Shown one piece after another: positions 13,464 through 20,991 of a stretch of 26,032 nucleotides of DNA (position 1 is the stretch's first letter; the number at the start of each line of letters is the position of its first letter). A program made the translations under genes and the position numbers. Source of the stretch: a virus. The notes beneath the pieces are model-generated. The model was not told the DNA's origin. It worked only from the letters and a program-made list of their open reading frames with translations, and did not search any database. The stretch spans positions 1 through 26,032 of IMG/VR virus record IMGVR_UViG_3300042309_001027, one strand, 5' to 3'.

Positions 13464-13496
13464 TGTGAGGTAATTTAATTTTTTTTTATATATTTG
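13464..13496 (+). promoter_or_regulatory. Bacteroidota-type promoter for the plus-strand gene at 13511
   Basis: TATATTTG (13489-13496) is a perfect -7 box 14 nt before the ATG. Upstream, TGTG (13464-13467) at a 21-nt spacing stands in for the -33 TTTG with one mismatch. Confidence 0.5.
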
Positions 13497-13510
13497 TATA
13501 AAATTTTATT

Positions 13511-14005
13511 ATGAATATTTTTGTATTAGATAACAATCCAAAAGTGGCTGCTCAAATGCACAATGATAAACATGTTGTTAAAATGATTTTGGAGAGTGCT
13601 CAATTATTATGTGGTGTACATCATATGACTGGTGGTACAGCACCATATGGTTTATCGCATAAAAACCATCCTTGTTCTATATGGGCTAGAGAATGTATCG
13701 AAAATTACATATGGTTGTGTGATTTAGGGTTAGAGTTATGTAAAGAATATACTCACAGATACGGAAAACGACACAAATCACAAGATATTATCGAATGGTG
13801 TCTTATCCATAAACCAAATATAAAAGAAATAGGGAACATTACTTCGTTTGCTTTGGCAATGCCTGATGAATGTAAAATAGGTAATGCAGTAGAATCATAT
13901 AGAGAATATTATTTAAAATACAAAAAAGATTTCTCTAAATGGACTAACAGAAATTCCCCTTACTGGTTTATTGAGAAAGGTGTGTCATTAGAACACCACC
14001 AATAG
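13511..14005 (+). CDS. conserved phage protein of unknown function
   Basis: This 164-residue protein begins MNIFVLDNNPKVAAQMHNDK and continues HVVKMILESAQLLC, HPCSIWARECIENYIWLCDL, LCKEYTHRYGKRHKS and AVESYREYY. I recognise the family from T4-like cyanophages and other large marine phages, where the His-Val-Val-Lys-Met and His-Pro-x-x-x-W blocks are highly conserved. Such conservation of His, Asp, Lys and Trp suggests an enzyme; an annotation as a pyrimidine-dimer glycosylase-like protein comes to mind but I cannot support it from motifs. The last 38 nt overlap the convergent GAF-like gene. It has its own host-type promoter. Confidence 0.75.
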   Translation: MNIFVLDNNPKVAAQMHNDKHVVKMILESAQLLCGVHHMTGGTAPYGLSHKNHPCSIWARECIENYIWLCDLGLELCKEYTHRYGKRHKSQDIIEWCLIHKPNIKEIGNITSFALAMPDECKIGNAVESYREYYLKYKKDFSKWTNRNSPYWFIEKGVSLEHHQ

Positions 14006-14567
14006 AAGAAGCATGTATTAACATGTGTGTTATCTGATCATTAGTCAGAGTTTTTAAATCTTCTGTATAATCTATACCTAAAGTCCCAATGAATTTACCA
14101 TCAATATTTTTTATTGCGAAAAGGTAACCTGATTTACAATTAGCACTTTCTGCAATATCCTTCAACCCAAATGTCGCGACGGTAACATCTTTGTAATCAG
14201 GTATCGCAATATAATCGTGATGGTATAATTGATTAATTGATCTAGAAAATAAATTCACTGCCATATTTTTAAAATTTGCCTGTATGGAATGTGTATTTTC
14301 TGACACAACTTCATACATAATAGAGAATTTTGCCATAGATTTACCTGTCGGATAAAAGTTACCACCATTATGGAATTGGGTAATCCATACTCTATTAGCA
14401 CCCATTTCTTCCCTAATATCGTCAATTTTAGAATAAACTATTTCACTAACTTTAAGTGTTTCTGTAACCATATCAGGTTTTTTTCTTTTATCTAACCAGT
14501 TTTTTACTAAGAGAATTGTTACTGGACTGATTACACCAGTAATGAAAGCTATTATAATTTCACCCAT
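13968..14567 (-). CDS. membrane-anchored GAF-like protein
   Basis: This 199-residue protein has an N-terminal membrane segment (IIIAFITGVISPVTILLVKN), a basic linker and a cytoplasmic domain. The domain's blocks (REEMGANRVWITQFHNGGNF, SIMYEVVSENTHSIQANFKN, SGYLFAIKNIDGKFIGTLGI) have the order of a GAF-like sensory fold. Similar membrane-plus-GAF-like proteins occur in large phages; ligand and role are unknown. I prefer the ATG at 14565-14567 over the one at 14576 because it leaves 15 nt to the upstream ATATTTATA element, the usual spacing here. Its 3' end overlaps the convergent gene 13511-14005 by 38 nt, so the two transcripts are antisense there. Confidence 0.7.
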   Translation of the reverse strand: MGEIIIAFITGVISPVTILLVKNWLDKRKKPDMVTETLKVSEIVYSKIDDIREEMGANRVWITQFHNGGNFYPTGKSMAKFSIMYEVVSENTHSIQANFKNMAVNLFSRSINQLYHHDYIAIPDYKDVTVATFGLKDIAESANCKSGYLFAIKNIDGKFIGTLGIDYTEDLKTLTNDQITHMLIHASSIGGVLMTHLSQ

Positions 14568-14582
14568 ATTGAACATTTTAAT

Positions 14583-14591
14583 TATAAATAT
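14583..14591 (-). promoter_or_regulatory. ATATTTATA element (candidate late promoter)
   Basis: The exact core lies 15 nt upstream of the ATG at 14567 (6 nt upstream of the alternative ATG at 14576), with the flanking AT-rich AATTAAAA downstream. Confidence 0.45.
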
Positions 14592-14627
14592 AATTTACTA
14601 TGTAAAAGTGCGTATTATGATAAAAAA

Positions 14628-14652
14628 AATGGGGAGAAAAATTCCCCCCATT
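14628..14652 (-). terminator. rho-independent terminator
   Basis: AATGGGG (14628-14634) pairs with CCCCATT (14646-14652), with inner bases able to add pairs; on the minus strand the stem is followed by a run of eight T. It lies 19 nt after the DUF932 gene and is the strongest terminator in the window. Confidence 0.85.
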
Positions 14653-14671
14653 CATTGTTAGATATTTAGTA

Positions 14672-15466
14672 TTATAGAATACTTTCAGATAAACTCCACA
14701 ACATCTTATTAACTTCTAGATTTTGTTCGATAGAACGAATTGCTCTACTACGAGATCTTCTAAGACTACCATTTTCTTTTGGTGTCACAATTAAAGTTCC
14801 ACCTTGTAACATATTTTCTTGAACTCTATTAAAGACACTCCACAAATCATTTCCAGAGTCTTCAGTTCTACGGATAGATAACATCTGATTTAAGTCAATC
14901 ATTTTATCCTCACCCCATCTTTCATTTGCTACCATTTTAGCAAAATCATATTGTTGGGATTGACTAAGTTCTTTTGACATCATCTTTTGAACTTTACCAA
15001 CAACTAAAGGAATTTTTTCAGTTGTCATACCAACAACATTCATAATATCTTCTGATTGGAACCCTTTGTGCATTACTCTGAACTGATCAAAAGTCTTATC
15101 CGCAATAACCAATCCATTAGAACACACCAAACGAAATAAACCAACGTGAAATTTAAATGAAGAACTACCATCGTGAGAATTTGTTAATAGAATCTCTGGA
15201 TGTGTATCACCGATTTCTCTAGCAATTTTAATGTTTTCTTCATTTCTAAAACGAATCATATGTTTTTTAAATGGTGACTTAGACTCATTACCCTTTCTAC
15301 TTCTGGTTTGTACCGCTTGAGTTGGTAACCAACCCTGCTCACCCAAAAGATCAATTACTTCTGTAGTAGGAATGAATCTGTAATGATTCGACAAATGATT
15401 TGACGGTACTTGTGTAAGTGCCGAAGGACAAATTGACCCAATCTGATTTAAATCTAAATAGTTCAT
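14672..15466 (-). CDS. DUF932 family protein
   Basis: This 264-residue protein matches the phage/plasmid DUF932 family: YRFIPTTEVIDLLGEQGWLP near the N-terminus, then HMIRFRN, the strand run EILLTNSHDGSSSFKFHVGL and FRLVCSNGLVI, and a helical C-terminal part. The family is common on phages and plasmids, often near replication or defence genes, and its function is not established. The gene is monocistronic: it has its own host-type promoter about 20 nt upstream of the ATG and a strong terminator after the stop. It looks somewhat less AT-rich than the tagged genes. Confidence 0.88.
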   Translation of the reverse strand: MNYLDLNQIGSICPSALTQVPSNHLSNHYRFIPTTEVIDLLGEQGWLPTQAVQTRSRKGNESKSPFKKHMIRFRNEENIKIAREIGDTHPEILLTNSHDGSSSFKFHVGLFRLVCSNGLVIADKTFDQFRVMHKGFQSEDIMNVVGMTTEKIPLVVGKVQKMMSKELSQSQQYDFAKMVANERWGEDKMIDLNQMLSIRRTEDSGNDLWSVFNRVQENMLQGGTLIVTPKENGSLRRSRSRAIRSIEQNLEVNKMLWSLSESIL

Positions 15467-15486
15467 AATTTTTTGTTTTATTTAGA

Positions 15487-15517
15487 CAAATATAGGTATA
15501 ATTTTTAAATGTACAAA
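15487..15517 (-). promoter_or_regulatory. Bacteroidota-type promoter for the DUF932 gene
   Basis: On the minus strand TTTG (15517-15514), a 19-nt spacer and TATATTTG (15494-15487) match the consensus. The leader to the ATG at 15466 is about 14 nt. Confidence 0.7.
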
Positions 15518-15538
15518 ATATTTTATTGATTTTTTTTA

Positions 15539-15547
15539 ATATTTATA
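15539..15547 (+). promoter_or_regulatory. ATATTTATA element (candidate late promoter), plus strand
   Basis: TAATATTTATAATA lies 16 nt upstream of the ATG at 15564. Here the element is on the plus strand before a plus-strand gene. Keeping the same orientation relative to the gene argues for a directional signal and not a chance AT-rich word. Confidence 0.5.
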
Positions 15548-15563
15548 ATATATTAATGTATAT

Positions 15564-17372
15564 ATGAGAAAATTAAGTAAACCAGAAATAAAATTTCTAA
15601 CATATTTAGATCAACATTTAGATGATGTTAGTGATAAAAATAAAGCATTTAAATTCCTAAAGGATGATTTAGGTTTAGACTCAAAAGAAGCTGCCCATTT
15701 ATATTCTATTTGGTATTATACTAAAGGTGAGGGGGATTATAGTGAAATAGAATACGATGAAAATACTCTTTTATCTTTTATTAAGAAAATGAGTTCTTTT
15801 AATTCTGATTCTGAAAGATCGGATTACATAGATTATATGTACGATAATGAATACGAAAAATTAGAAAAAATATACGGTGACTGGTTTAATGTAAAATGTG
15901 GTGGATGGAGAAGTACAACACCTTGTATTGTTTGGAATGATGATTCTGTTACGTTAGAATTAGATTCTGATGACTGGGAAAAATATTTTTCGGGTTTAGG
16001 TGAAAATGACTTATGGGTTTATAACAAAGCACATAGTTCATATGGTGATGATTATGATGAAATGGATGATGATGAATTTAATTATCCCTATACCAATGAA
16101 GAAACTATAGAACTTTTAGAAGAGTTAGCAATAATTGCGGGTAAAAATTATTGGCCTGGTAAAGATGGATCTAACCCAAATGAGGAAGGTGTCATCGCAA
16201 AATTTTTAGATAGTATATTACCTACAGAATATTATAACACTATTGTATCTGATTATACTACTGAATTGGGTTATGTAGTTACTAGATCTAGAAATGCTGC
16301 TACAAGAGAGGAATACGATTCGGAAATAAAATATAATATAAAAGACGCTAGTTGTAGTAGTGGTTCTTATTGTATAGAAGTTCCATATGAGGATTTAGTA
16401 GAAATAATTATAGAAAAAAATTTATTAAATTTATCAGAATTAAAAGATGCTGAAATACAACCAAGTGTTTATTTAGAAGATTCTTATTATGAAAAGTGGG
16501 TAGATGAAGAAGGTATTGAGGATGTAGTTACAGAATTTAATAGAACGTTGAGGAGGATAATAGATTCGATAATTGAAGAGGACAATATTGATTTATCAAA
16601 AATTATAGAAAACAGAAGAAAATTTAATGAACTGGTTGAAAAACTAGGATTTAAATTAGTAACCAAAACCACCAACAAAGGAGACTGGTATAGAAGTGAG
16701 GATGGTAAATTAGAATTCTACACTAATGATGTTGATTTAGATTCTAATAAAATTAAATTTACTTATGAAGGTAAGAGTCATCTTGTTCCAATAGAGGATT
16801 TAACTAATTGGGTACACGGAAGTGTGTTAGATTTAAACGAAAGTGTTAGGTTTAATAAAAAGTTATTAAAGGAAAATAAAAATATTATAACTAAAATTTC
16901 TATTTTTGATTTTGATGGTACTCTTATGGATACACCACACCCAGAAGAAGGTAAAAAACAATGGGAAGAATTTACTGGTAAAGAATATCCACATATTGGA
17001 TGGTGGAGTAAACCAGAATCTTTAGATGACGCAATATTTGATATACAACCAATAGAACAAACTGTAGAGGATTATATGTTGGAATTAAAAAATCCTAATA
17101 CTTTAGTTATTATGTTAACTGGTAGACTACCACAACAATCAAAACAGGTAGAAGGACTTTTAAAGTTACATAATATTCAGTTTGATGAGTATCATTACAA
17201 AGGAAATGGTGATACTTTAGGTAGTAAAATTAATACACTAAGGACATTAATATTAAGATACCCTAACGTAGAACAAATAGAAATGTGGGAAGACAGAGAA
17301 CCACACGCAATAGAATTTGAACGATGGGGGGAAGAGAACGGTATAGATTTAATAGTTAATTTGGTTTATTAA
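15564..17372 (+). CDS. large protein with internal tag and C-terminal HAD phosphatase-like domain
   Basis: This 602-residue protein has three parts. Residues about 8-70 (FLTYLDQHLDDVSDKNKAFK, FLKDDLGLDSKEAAHLYSIW) form a helical module shared with 5577-6116 and 20992-22080. Residues 80-420 are acidic, Tyr-rich and unrecognised. The end, 444-602, is a HAD domain: SIFDFDGTLMDTP at 446-458 with the nucleophile Asp, MLTGR at 517-521, Lys555 and WEDR at 575-578. It resembles the HAD domain of 'Swiss Army Knife' RNA repair proteins. Just before it lie DLNESVRFNKKLLKENKN, with two (L/I)-x-E sites (after 426 and 437) and the look of the N-terminal packaging tag. The HAD part may thus be freed by proteolysis. 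It is preceded by an ATATTTATA element. HAD call firm, the rest inferred. Confidence 0.8.
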   Translation: MRKLSKPEIKFLTYLDQHLDDVSDKNKAFKFLKDDLGLDSKEAAHLYSIWYYTKGEGDYSEIEYDENTLLSFIKKMSSFNSDSERSDYIDYMYDNEYEKLEKIYGDWFNVKCGGWRSTTPCIVWNDDSVTLELDSDDWEKYFSGLGENDLWVYNKAHSSYGDDYDEMDDDEFNYPYTNEETIELLEELAIIAGKNYWPGKDGSNPNEEGVIAKFLDSILPTEYYNTIVSDYTTELGYVVTRSRNAATREEYDSEIKYNIKDASCSSGSYCIEVPYEDLVEIIIEKNLLNLSELKDAEIQPSVYLEDSYYEKWVDEEGIEDVVTEFNRTLRRIIDSIIEEDNIDLSKIIENRRKFNELVEKLGFKLVTKTTNKGDWYRSEDGKLEFYTNDVDLDSNKIKFTYEGKSHLVPIEDLTNWVHGSVLDLNESVRFNKKLLKENKNIITKISIFDFDGTLMDTPHPEEGKKQWEEFTGKEYPHIGWWSKPESLDDAIFDIQPIEQTVEDYMLELKNPNTLVIMLTGRLPQQSKQVEGLLKLHNIQFDEYHYKGNGDTLGSKINTLRTLILRYPNVEQIEMWEDREPHAIEFERWGEENGIDLIVNLVY

Positions 17373-17692
17373 TCTATCTGTGCCGAAGGTAGACTTTTTA
17401 AAAATGGGTAATTATCCATAATATAGTCTATAACCATGTCTTCATTAGAATAATACATATTCCATTTATCGTAATTAAAATAATCAGGCATGTATTCTTC
17501 ATCATCATAGATATCTAATTCGTAAAGATTTTCACCTTCAGATATATAATGTTCATTGCACCAGTTATAGTAATCACTATCTACTAATTTTCTGTAATAA
17601 TCTTCACCATCACCTTCTAATCTAAACACCACAGTTAATATCTTATCCGTATCACAAGATATTTCATAAATTTCTTCGATTATATAATTCAT
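17369..17692 (-). CDS. acidic protein of unknown function
   Basis: This 107-residue protein is very acidic and Tyr-rich (MNYIIEEIYEISCDTDKILT, VDSDYYNWCNEHYISEGENL, DIYDDEEYMPDYFNYDKWNM). I do not recognise a family; a DNA-mimic role is possible for so acidic a small phage protein, but only as speculation. Its stop overlaps the convergent 602-residue gene by 4 nt. It is separated from the SLOG gene by 23 nt. Confidence 0.6.
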   Translation of the reverse strand: MNYIIEEIYEISCDTDKILTVVFRLEGDGEDYYRKLVDSDYYNWCNEHYISEGENLYELDIYDDEEYMPDYFNYDKWNMYYSNEDMVIDYIMDNYPFLKSLPSAQID

Positions 17693-17715
17693 ATCATATT
17701 TTCGAAATAAATATG

Positions 17716-18063
17716 TTAAAATGTGATAATGCGCAATTTTAGGTTATATTTTTTTGATATATCTATCATGTGTTTAGTACCTTTAGATTTACCATCCCAA
17801 AAAACGACACAAGCATCTGCGACTTTTGCCATCTCCTCATTTCTCATATAACCAGCCTTCTTACCGAATAAATCCCACATAGCTGGATATTGTTCTAAAT
17901 TATAATGTTTTTCACTGGCGTATCTCTCACCTAGTTTATCTGCCCCATTTGCGGTTCCTGATATAATAGTAACGTCTTTTTGATTTTTTAAGATAATATC
18001 TAACTTTTTTTTAAGTTTAGGATAATCATTAAATTGTCTACTACCTGCAACTATTACCTTCAT
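17716..18063 (-). CDS. DUF2493 / SLOG (YpsA-related) nucleotide-binding protein
   Basis: This 115-residue protein has the SLOG-superfamily pattern of DUF2493: MKVIVAGSRQFNDYPKLKKK at the start, IISGTANGADKLGERYASEK (the G-x-x-x-G-A-D nucleotide-binding turn) and a later MRNEEMAKVADACVVFWDGK with KGTKHMI. The Rossmann-like fold is thought to bind a nucleotide or nucleotide-derived ligand; its role in phages is unknown. It overlaps the DUF3310 gene by 23 nt, a pairing seen in many phage genomes. Confidence 0.9.
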   Translation of the reverse strand: MKVIVAGSRQFNDYPKLKKKLDIILKNQKDVTIISGTANGADKLGERYASEKHYNLEQYPAMWDLFGKKAGYMRNEEMAKVADACVVFWDGKSKGTKHMIDISKKYNLKLRIITF

Positions 18064-18268
18064 TAAGTTCGATTAATTTATCTAGATATTGTTTTGCTTT
18101 TTTTAGATCTTCTATACCATTTTTATGTCTCCATCGTGTAACGTACTTGACAACATTACCCTCAAAGAAATCTAAATTATGTGTATACGCATAATCCCAC
18201 ATTTCGATACCTTTGTTATAGTGGGATGGGTGAACTACCCTTTCGTTTGGGTTAATAGGTTTATCCAT
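18041..18268 (-). CDS. DUF3310 family protein
   Basis: This 75-residue protein fits DUF3310, sometimes called a nucleotide kinase-like family: VVHPSHYNKGIEMWDYAYTH gives the defining H-P-x-H-Y-x-x-G, and FFEGNVVKYVTRWRHKNGIE with DLKKAKQYLDKLIEL completes it. The biochemical role is not established. It is the first gene of a two-gene unit with the SLOG protein. I see no clear promoter of either class in the 50 nt upstream. Confidence 0.9.
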   Translation of the reverse strand: MDKPINPNERVVHPSHYNKGIEMWDYAYTHNLDFFEGNVVKYVTRWRHKNGIEDLKKAKQYLDKLIELNEGNSCR

Positions 18269-18319
18269 ATTTTTTTATTATAATAATATGAATTTTTAAG
18301 TTAATAGTCAATAAAAATA

Positions 18320-18580
18320 TTACATTTTTTTAACCCTAACCACTAAATCACCACTACCTTTAATAACTCTATGATATTTTTCTTTTGGTATGAATGTTCT
18401 TTCTGTAAGTGGTTTAGGTAATTCATTGTCAATTTGTATCATCCAATCAGTATTCCCTATACTCTCTACTATCCTATCTTCTTTATCTCTATGCCAAACA
18501 AGTTCAGAGTCATCAACATTATTAGAAAATGTCCTAATAAAAAAACCATTTACCTTATTTTCTTCAAATGGAAAGTTCAT
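18320..18580 (-). CDS. conserved small protein, cupin-like
   Basis: This 86-residue protein contains the blocks SELVWHRDKEDRIVESIGNT, DWMIQIDNELPKPL, TFIPKEKYHRVIKGSGDLVV. I recognise the family from T4-like cyanophages and other marine phages, where E-L-x-W-H-R-D-x-E-D-R and Y-H-R-x-I-K-G are conserved. The strand order and the paired His residues suggest a small cupin-like barrel, though no function is known. It lies 1 nt after the tagged gene at 18582, in the same unit. Confidence 0.75.
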   Translation of the reverse strand: MNFPFEENKVNGFFIRTFSNNVDDSELVWHRDKEDRIVESIGNTDWMIQIDNELPKPLTERTFIPKEKYHRVIKGSGDLVVRVKKM

Positions 18581-18581
18581 T

Positions 18582-18851
18582 TTATTTTCTTAATTCATTC
18601 ATAAAGAAATCAAATACTTGATCCATATTAACCTTTGCTTCAGTTATATGATCATCTGCCCAATCATGACCATTATTTAGAATGTCATTTACCATATCAT
18701 GATCAAATTCGTTTAACATTATATCTAATTGCCTTCTCATTTGTTTTAGGTTACTAAAAAACATGTAGTTTTCACCTCTAGAACTTTCACTAATAGTTTT
18801 TTTTACTATTCTTCTTAAATCTTTTTCTGTTAATTTTACTATATTTTTCAT
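18582..18851 (-). CDS. candidate packaged protein with capsid-targeting-like N-terminus
   Basis: This 89-residue protein starts MKNIVKLTEKDLRRIVKKTI followed by SES, the longer form of the tag (K-L-T-E-x-D-L-x-R-I-V-K-x-x-I-x-E) with a possible cut after Glu22. I have seen this longer form at the N-termini of many proteins of Bacteroidota and marine phages. The rest is helical (FFSNLKQMRRQLDIMLNEFD, VDMVNDIL-like acidic turns, MDQVFDFFMNELRK) and would leave a 67-residue product. It lies 23 nt after the polyprotein gene. Confidence 0.7.
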   Translation of the reverse strand: MKNIVKLTEKDLRRIVKKTISESSRGENYMFFSNLKQMRRQLDIMLNEFDHDMVNDILNNGHDWADDHITEAKVNMDQVFDFFMNELRK

Positions 18852-18874
18852 TTTACAATATTTTATTTAGTTAT

Positions 18875-20395
18875 TTACCACCAAGTTCCCCCACCAGATA
18901 AACCTAATTGTTTTGCATATCTCGGTAATCGACAACTCCAATATCCCGCACTACATTTATCATTTTTTTGTGGACAATTATGTCTATCCGCAAATGCTTT
19001 TCTAGCTTTAGGATCTTTTAATTTAACCGCTAAATTACCACCACCAGACTTTGCACCGAATGAAACTTTCTTAACTTTACCATTACACATTACATAAACA
19101 TAAAACTTTTTACTACCACCTCTCTTAGGTTTACTTAGTTCAACTTTCTTACCTTTATACTCCGCCTCATTTAATTGGTTATCCTCAAATGGTATATCTA
19201 ACCACACTTTTTTACCTTCATAGATGTCTTGTTTACCGATATCTGTTTTTATTATTTCAGTATCTTCATATGATAAATCAATTTTACTTTTGTTATGTAA
19301 TTCTCTAACTTCGTTTATTAATTTGAAGAAAGATTCACTACCATATCTATAAACTGTTTCTGTTAATTGTATTTGATTGTCTATATGATATTTTAAACCT
19401 TCACTAATAATAGTTCTGTTTTCAGTAATTAACATTCTATTAATGTTTAATGATTCATTTTTCTTAGATTTATAATTTTTAATTTTAATCGGACTTGGTG
19501 ATTGACCCTTACCTGATTTACCATCCGTCTTTTCTCTTTCTCTTTTACGTCTACATGCAGAATCTTTTTCAGACTGACTCATTCTAGCAGCAACACTTTT
19601 TGCTCTACAAACAGGGTATCCACCTTTATCCGAATCTCCTCTACCACACTCAGGATGTCCACCACCTTCTTTTTTTCTACATATGTTAACCCAAGGTCCT
19701 TGTGGTTGTTTAGATCCTTTACTTTTCTTTTTAGTACCAAACCAAACTGCTAAATCCTCATCCAATCTATTTGCAACTTCTATATCATCAAAATTATAGG
19801 ATTCGTTTCTTTTACCACTACAATAACTACCACTACATCTTTTCTTACCATCTAATCCTGCAATTTTACCTTTACAGACTTGAACTGCATATCCATTGGC
19901 ATATACTGAAGGGTAAACATCATATTTAGATTTTGCTGCACTAACTCCTCTAGCACATAATTTATTTTTTTTCTTTTTACTTTCGTCTAATATTTCATCT
20001 TCACTATCCATATCTAAATGACTTTTAGGCATTATACTCATACCACCTTTATTTAAAAGTTTTTCTAATGCGATTGGTATGGCAGCGGATACTGCACCCA
20101 AACCTAATATACTAACAATTCTTAATAAGTCCATAGATTGTGACTTTAAAAATGATAACTCTTTTGGTGTTACATTTTCCCTATCTGTCACATATCTTTT
20201 TAATATTCTAGCTGCTTCACCAGTTTCTCTACCTTCTCTTTTAGCTGCGCCCATAAAAGAACTCCATTTATCTTTTAGTTTATCAAAGAATTCATTAGTT
20301 TCTTTTGGTTCTTCATCGGAAAAAAGACCTGTGGATTTACCATCAAATCTCATTTCCATTATTATTTTTTTTATACTTTCTCTATTTAATCTCAT
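18875..20395 (-). CDS. apparent head-internal polyprotein: tag plus several small modules
   Basis: This 506-residue protein starts MRLNRESIKKIIMEM (tag, cut after Glu14). Its modules, each flanked by (L/I)-x-E sites, follow in order. Residues about 60-126 (VTPKELSFLKSQSMDLLRIV) are LETM1-like with a hydrophobic helix. Residues 140-195 (LCARGVSAAKSKYDVYPSVY, ANGYAVQVCKGKI) are a basic Cys-containing module. Residues 233-290 (GPWVNICRKKEGGGHPECGR, then YPVCRAKS) are a DUF5872-like Cys/Arg module. A linker at 317-410 has sites after 325, 332, 346, 393 and 410. Residues 413-506 (KKFYVYVMCNGKVKKVSFGA, RKAFADRHNCPQKNDKCSAG) are a basic Cys-rich end. In other large phages I recall these modules as separate proteins. 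Basic modules suit DNA condensation in the head. The start forms an ATGA overlap with the upstream stop. Confidence 0.75.
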   Translation of the reverse strand: MRLNRESIKKIIMEMRFDGKSTGLFSDEEPKETNEFFDKLKDKWSSFMGAAKREGRETGEAARILKRYVTDRENVTPKELSFLKSQSMDLLRIVSILGLGAVSAAIPIALEKLLNKGGMSIMPKSHLDMDSEDEILDESKKKKNKLCARGVSAAKSKYDVYPSVYANGYAVQVCKGKIAGLDGKKRCSGSYCSGKRNESYNFDDIEVANRLDEDLAVWFGTKKKSKGSKQPQGPWVNICRKKEGGGHPECGRGDSDKGGYPVCRAKSVAARMSQSEKDSACRRKREREKTDGKSGKGQSPSPIKIKNYKSKKNESLNINRMLITENRTIISEGLKYHIDNQIQLTETVYRYGSESFFKLINEVRELHNKSKIDLSYEDTEIIKTDIGKQDIYEGKKVWLDIPFEDNQLNEAEYKGKKVELSKPKRGGSKKFYVYVMCNGKVKKVSFGAKSGGGNLAVKLKDPKARKAFADRHNCPQKNDKCSAGYWSCRLPRYAKQLGLSGGGTWW

Positions 20396-20985
20396 ACCAA
20401 TCTTATGTAACTTATTGTTATACCATATTTCTCTTCAAATAACTCATTTAATGTATTTTTAATATTTTCTGTCAAATATATTTCAAAGTCTTGCGAATCA
20501 TACTCTAATTCAGATAATTGATCTTGAACTGTCATTCTCATTTCTATTGACTCACCTTCATCATTAAGAATATAACCATTAACCTCACTTTCCAGAATCT
20601 CAACCTCTAATTCAACTGAAAATTCTTCAATATAAAATTCAACATCTAATATCAAAATATTCATATCTAAATCATATATAGATTCACTAATATTAAATTT
20701 TTTACCCACTAAACTATCTAAATACTCCTCATATACCTTTTTGAAACCACCATTATATTCAAACCATATCGGTAACAGGATACGTAACTCTAAATCACTG
20801 TTTTTTTTAATATCTGCCAAATCATATGATAACCCATCTAATTTAGGTGATATACCCCTTTCTTTTAGTTTATCCCATACCCTATATAGTAAATTTTTAA
20901 GTTCATTATATGACTCCATATCTGATTGATAGTTCTCAGATAAAACCCTTCTAATAATTTTTTTTAAATGTTTTTCCTTTAACAT
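20392..20985 (-). CDS. candidate packaged protein with capsid-targeting-like N-terminus
   Basis: This 197-residue protein starts MLKEKHLKKIIRRVLSEN, a clear tag with a possible cut after Glu17 (L-S-E). The body is acidic and alternates helix with beta-like stretches (DLELRILLPIWFEYNGGFKK, FYIEEFSVELEVEILESEVN), ending in ISYIRLV. No known domain is evident. It is coupled by a 4-nt overlap to the polyprotein gene and lies 6 nt after the coiled-coil gene, so the three are made from one message. Confidence 0.7.
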   Translation of the reverse strand: MLKEKHLKKIIRRVLSENYQSDMESYNELKNLLYRVWDKLKERGISPKLDGLSYDLADIKKNSDLELRILLPIWFEYNGGFKKVYEEYLDSLVGKKFNISESIYDLDMNILILDVEFYIEEFSVELEVEILESEVNGYILNDEGESIEMRMTVQDQLSELEYDSQDFEIYLTENIKNTLNELFEEKYGITISYIRLV

Positions 20986-20991
20986 AATTTT

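Noticed and set aside
13511-14005. T4 endonuclease V-like pyrimidine-dimer glycosylase
   Set aside because: The general family memory suggested it, but the N-terminal catalytic Thr and other T4 endonuclease V residues are not visible, so I left the function open.
20079-20462. A 127-residue plus-strand frame opposite the polyprotein
   Set aside because: It is hydrophobic and Ser/Leu-rich, as expected from the reverse of Lys/Glu/Asp-rich codons, and the minus-strand gene has clear domains and coupling to its neighbour.
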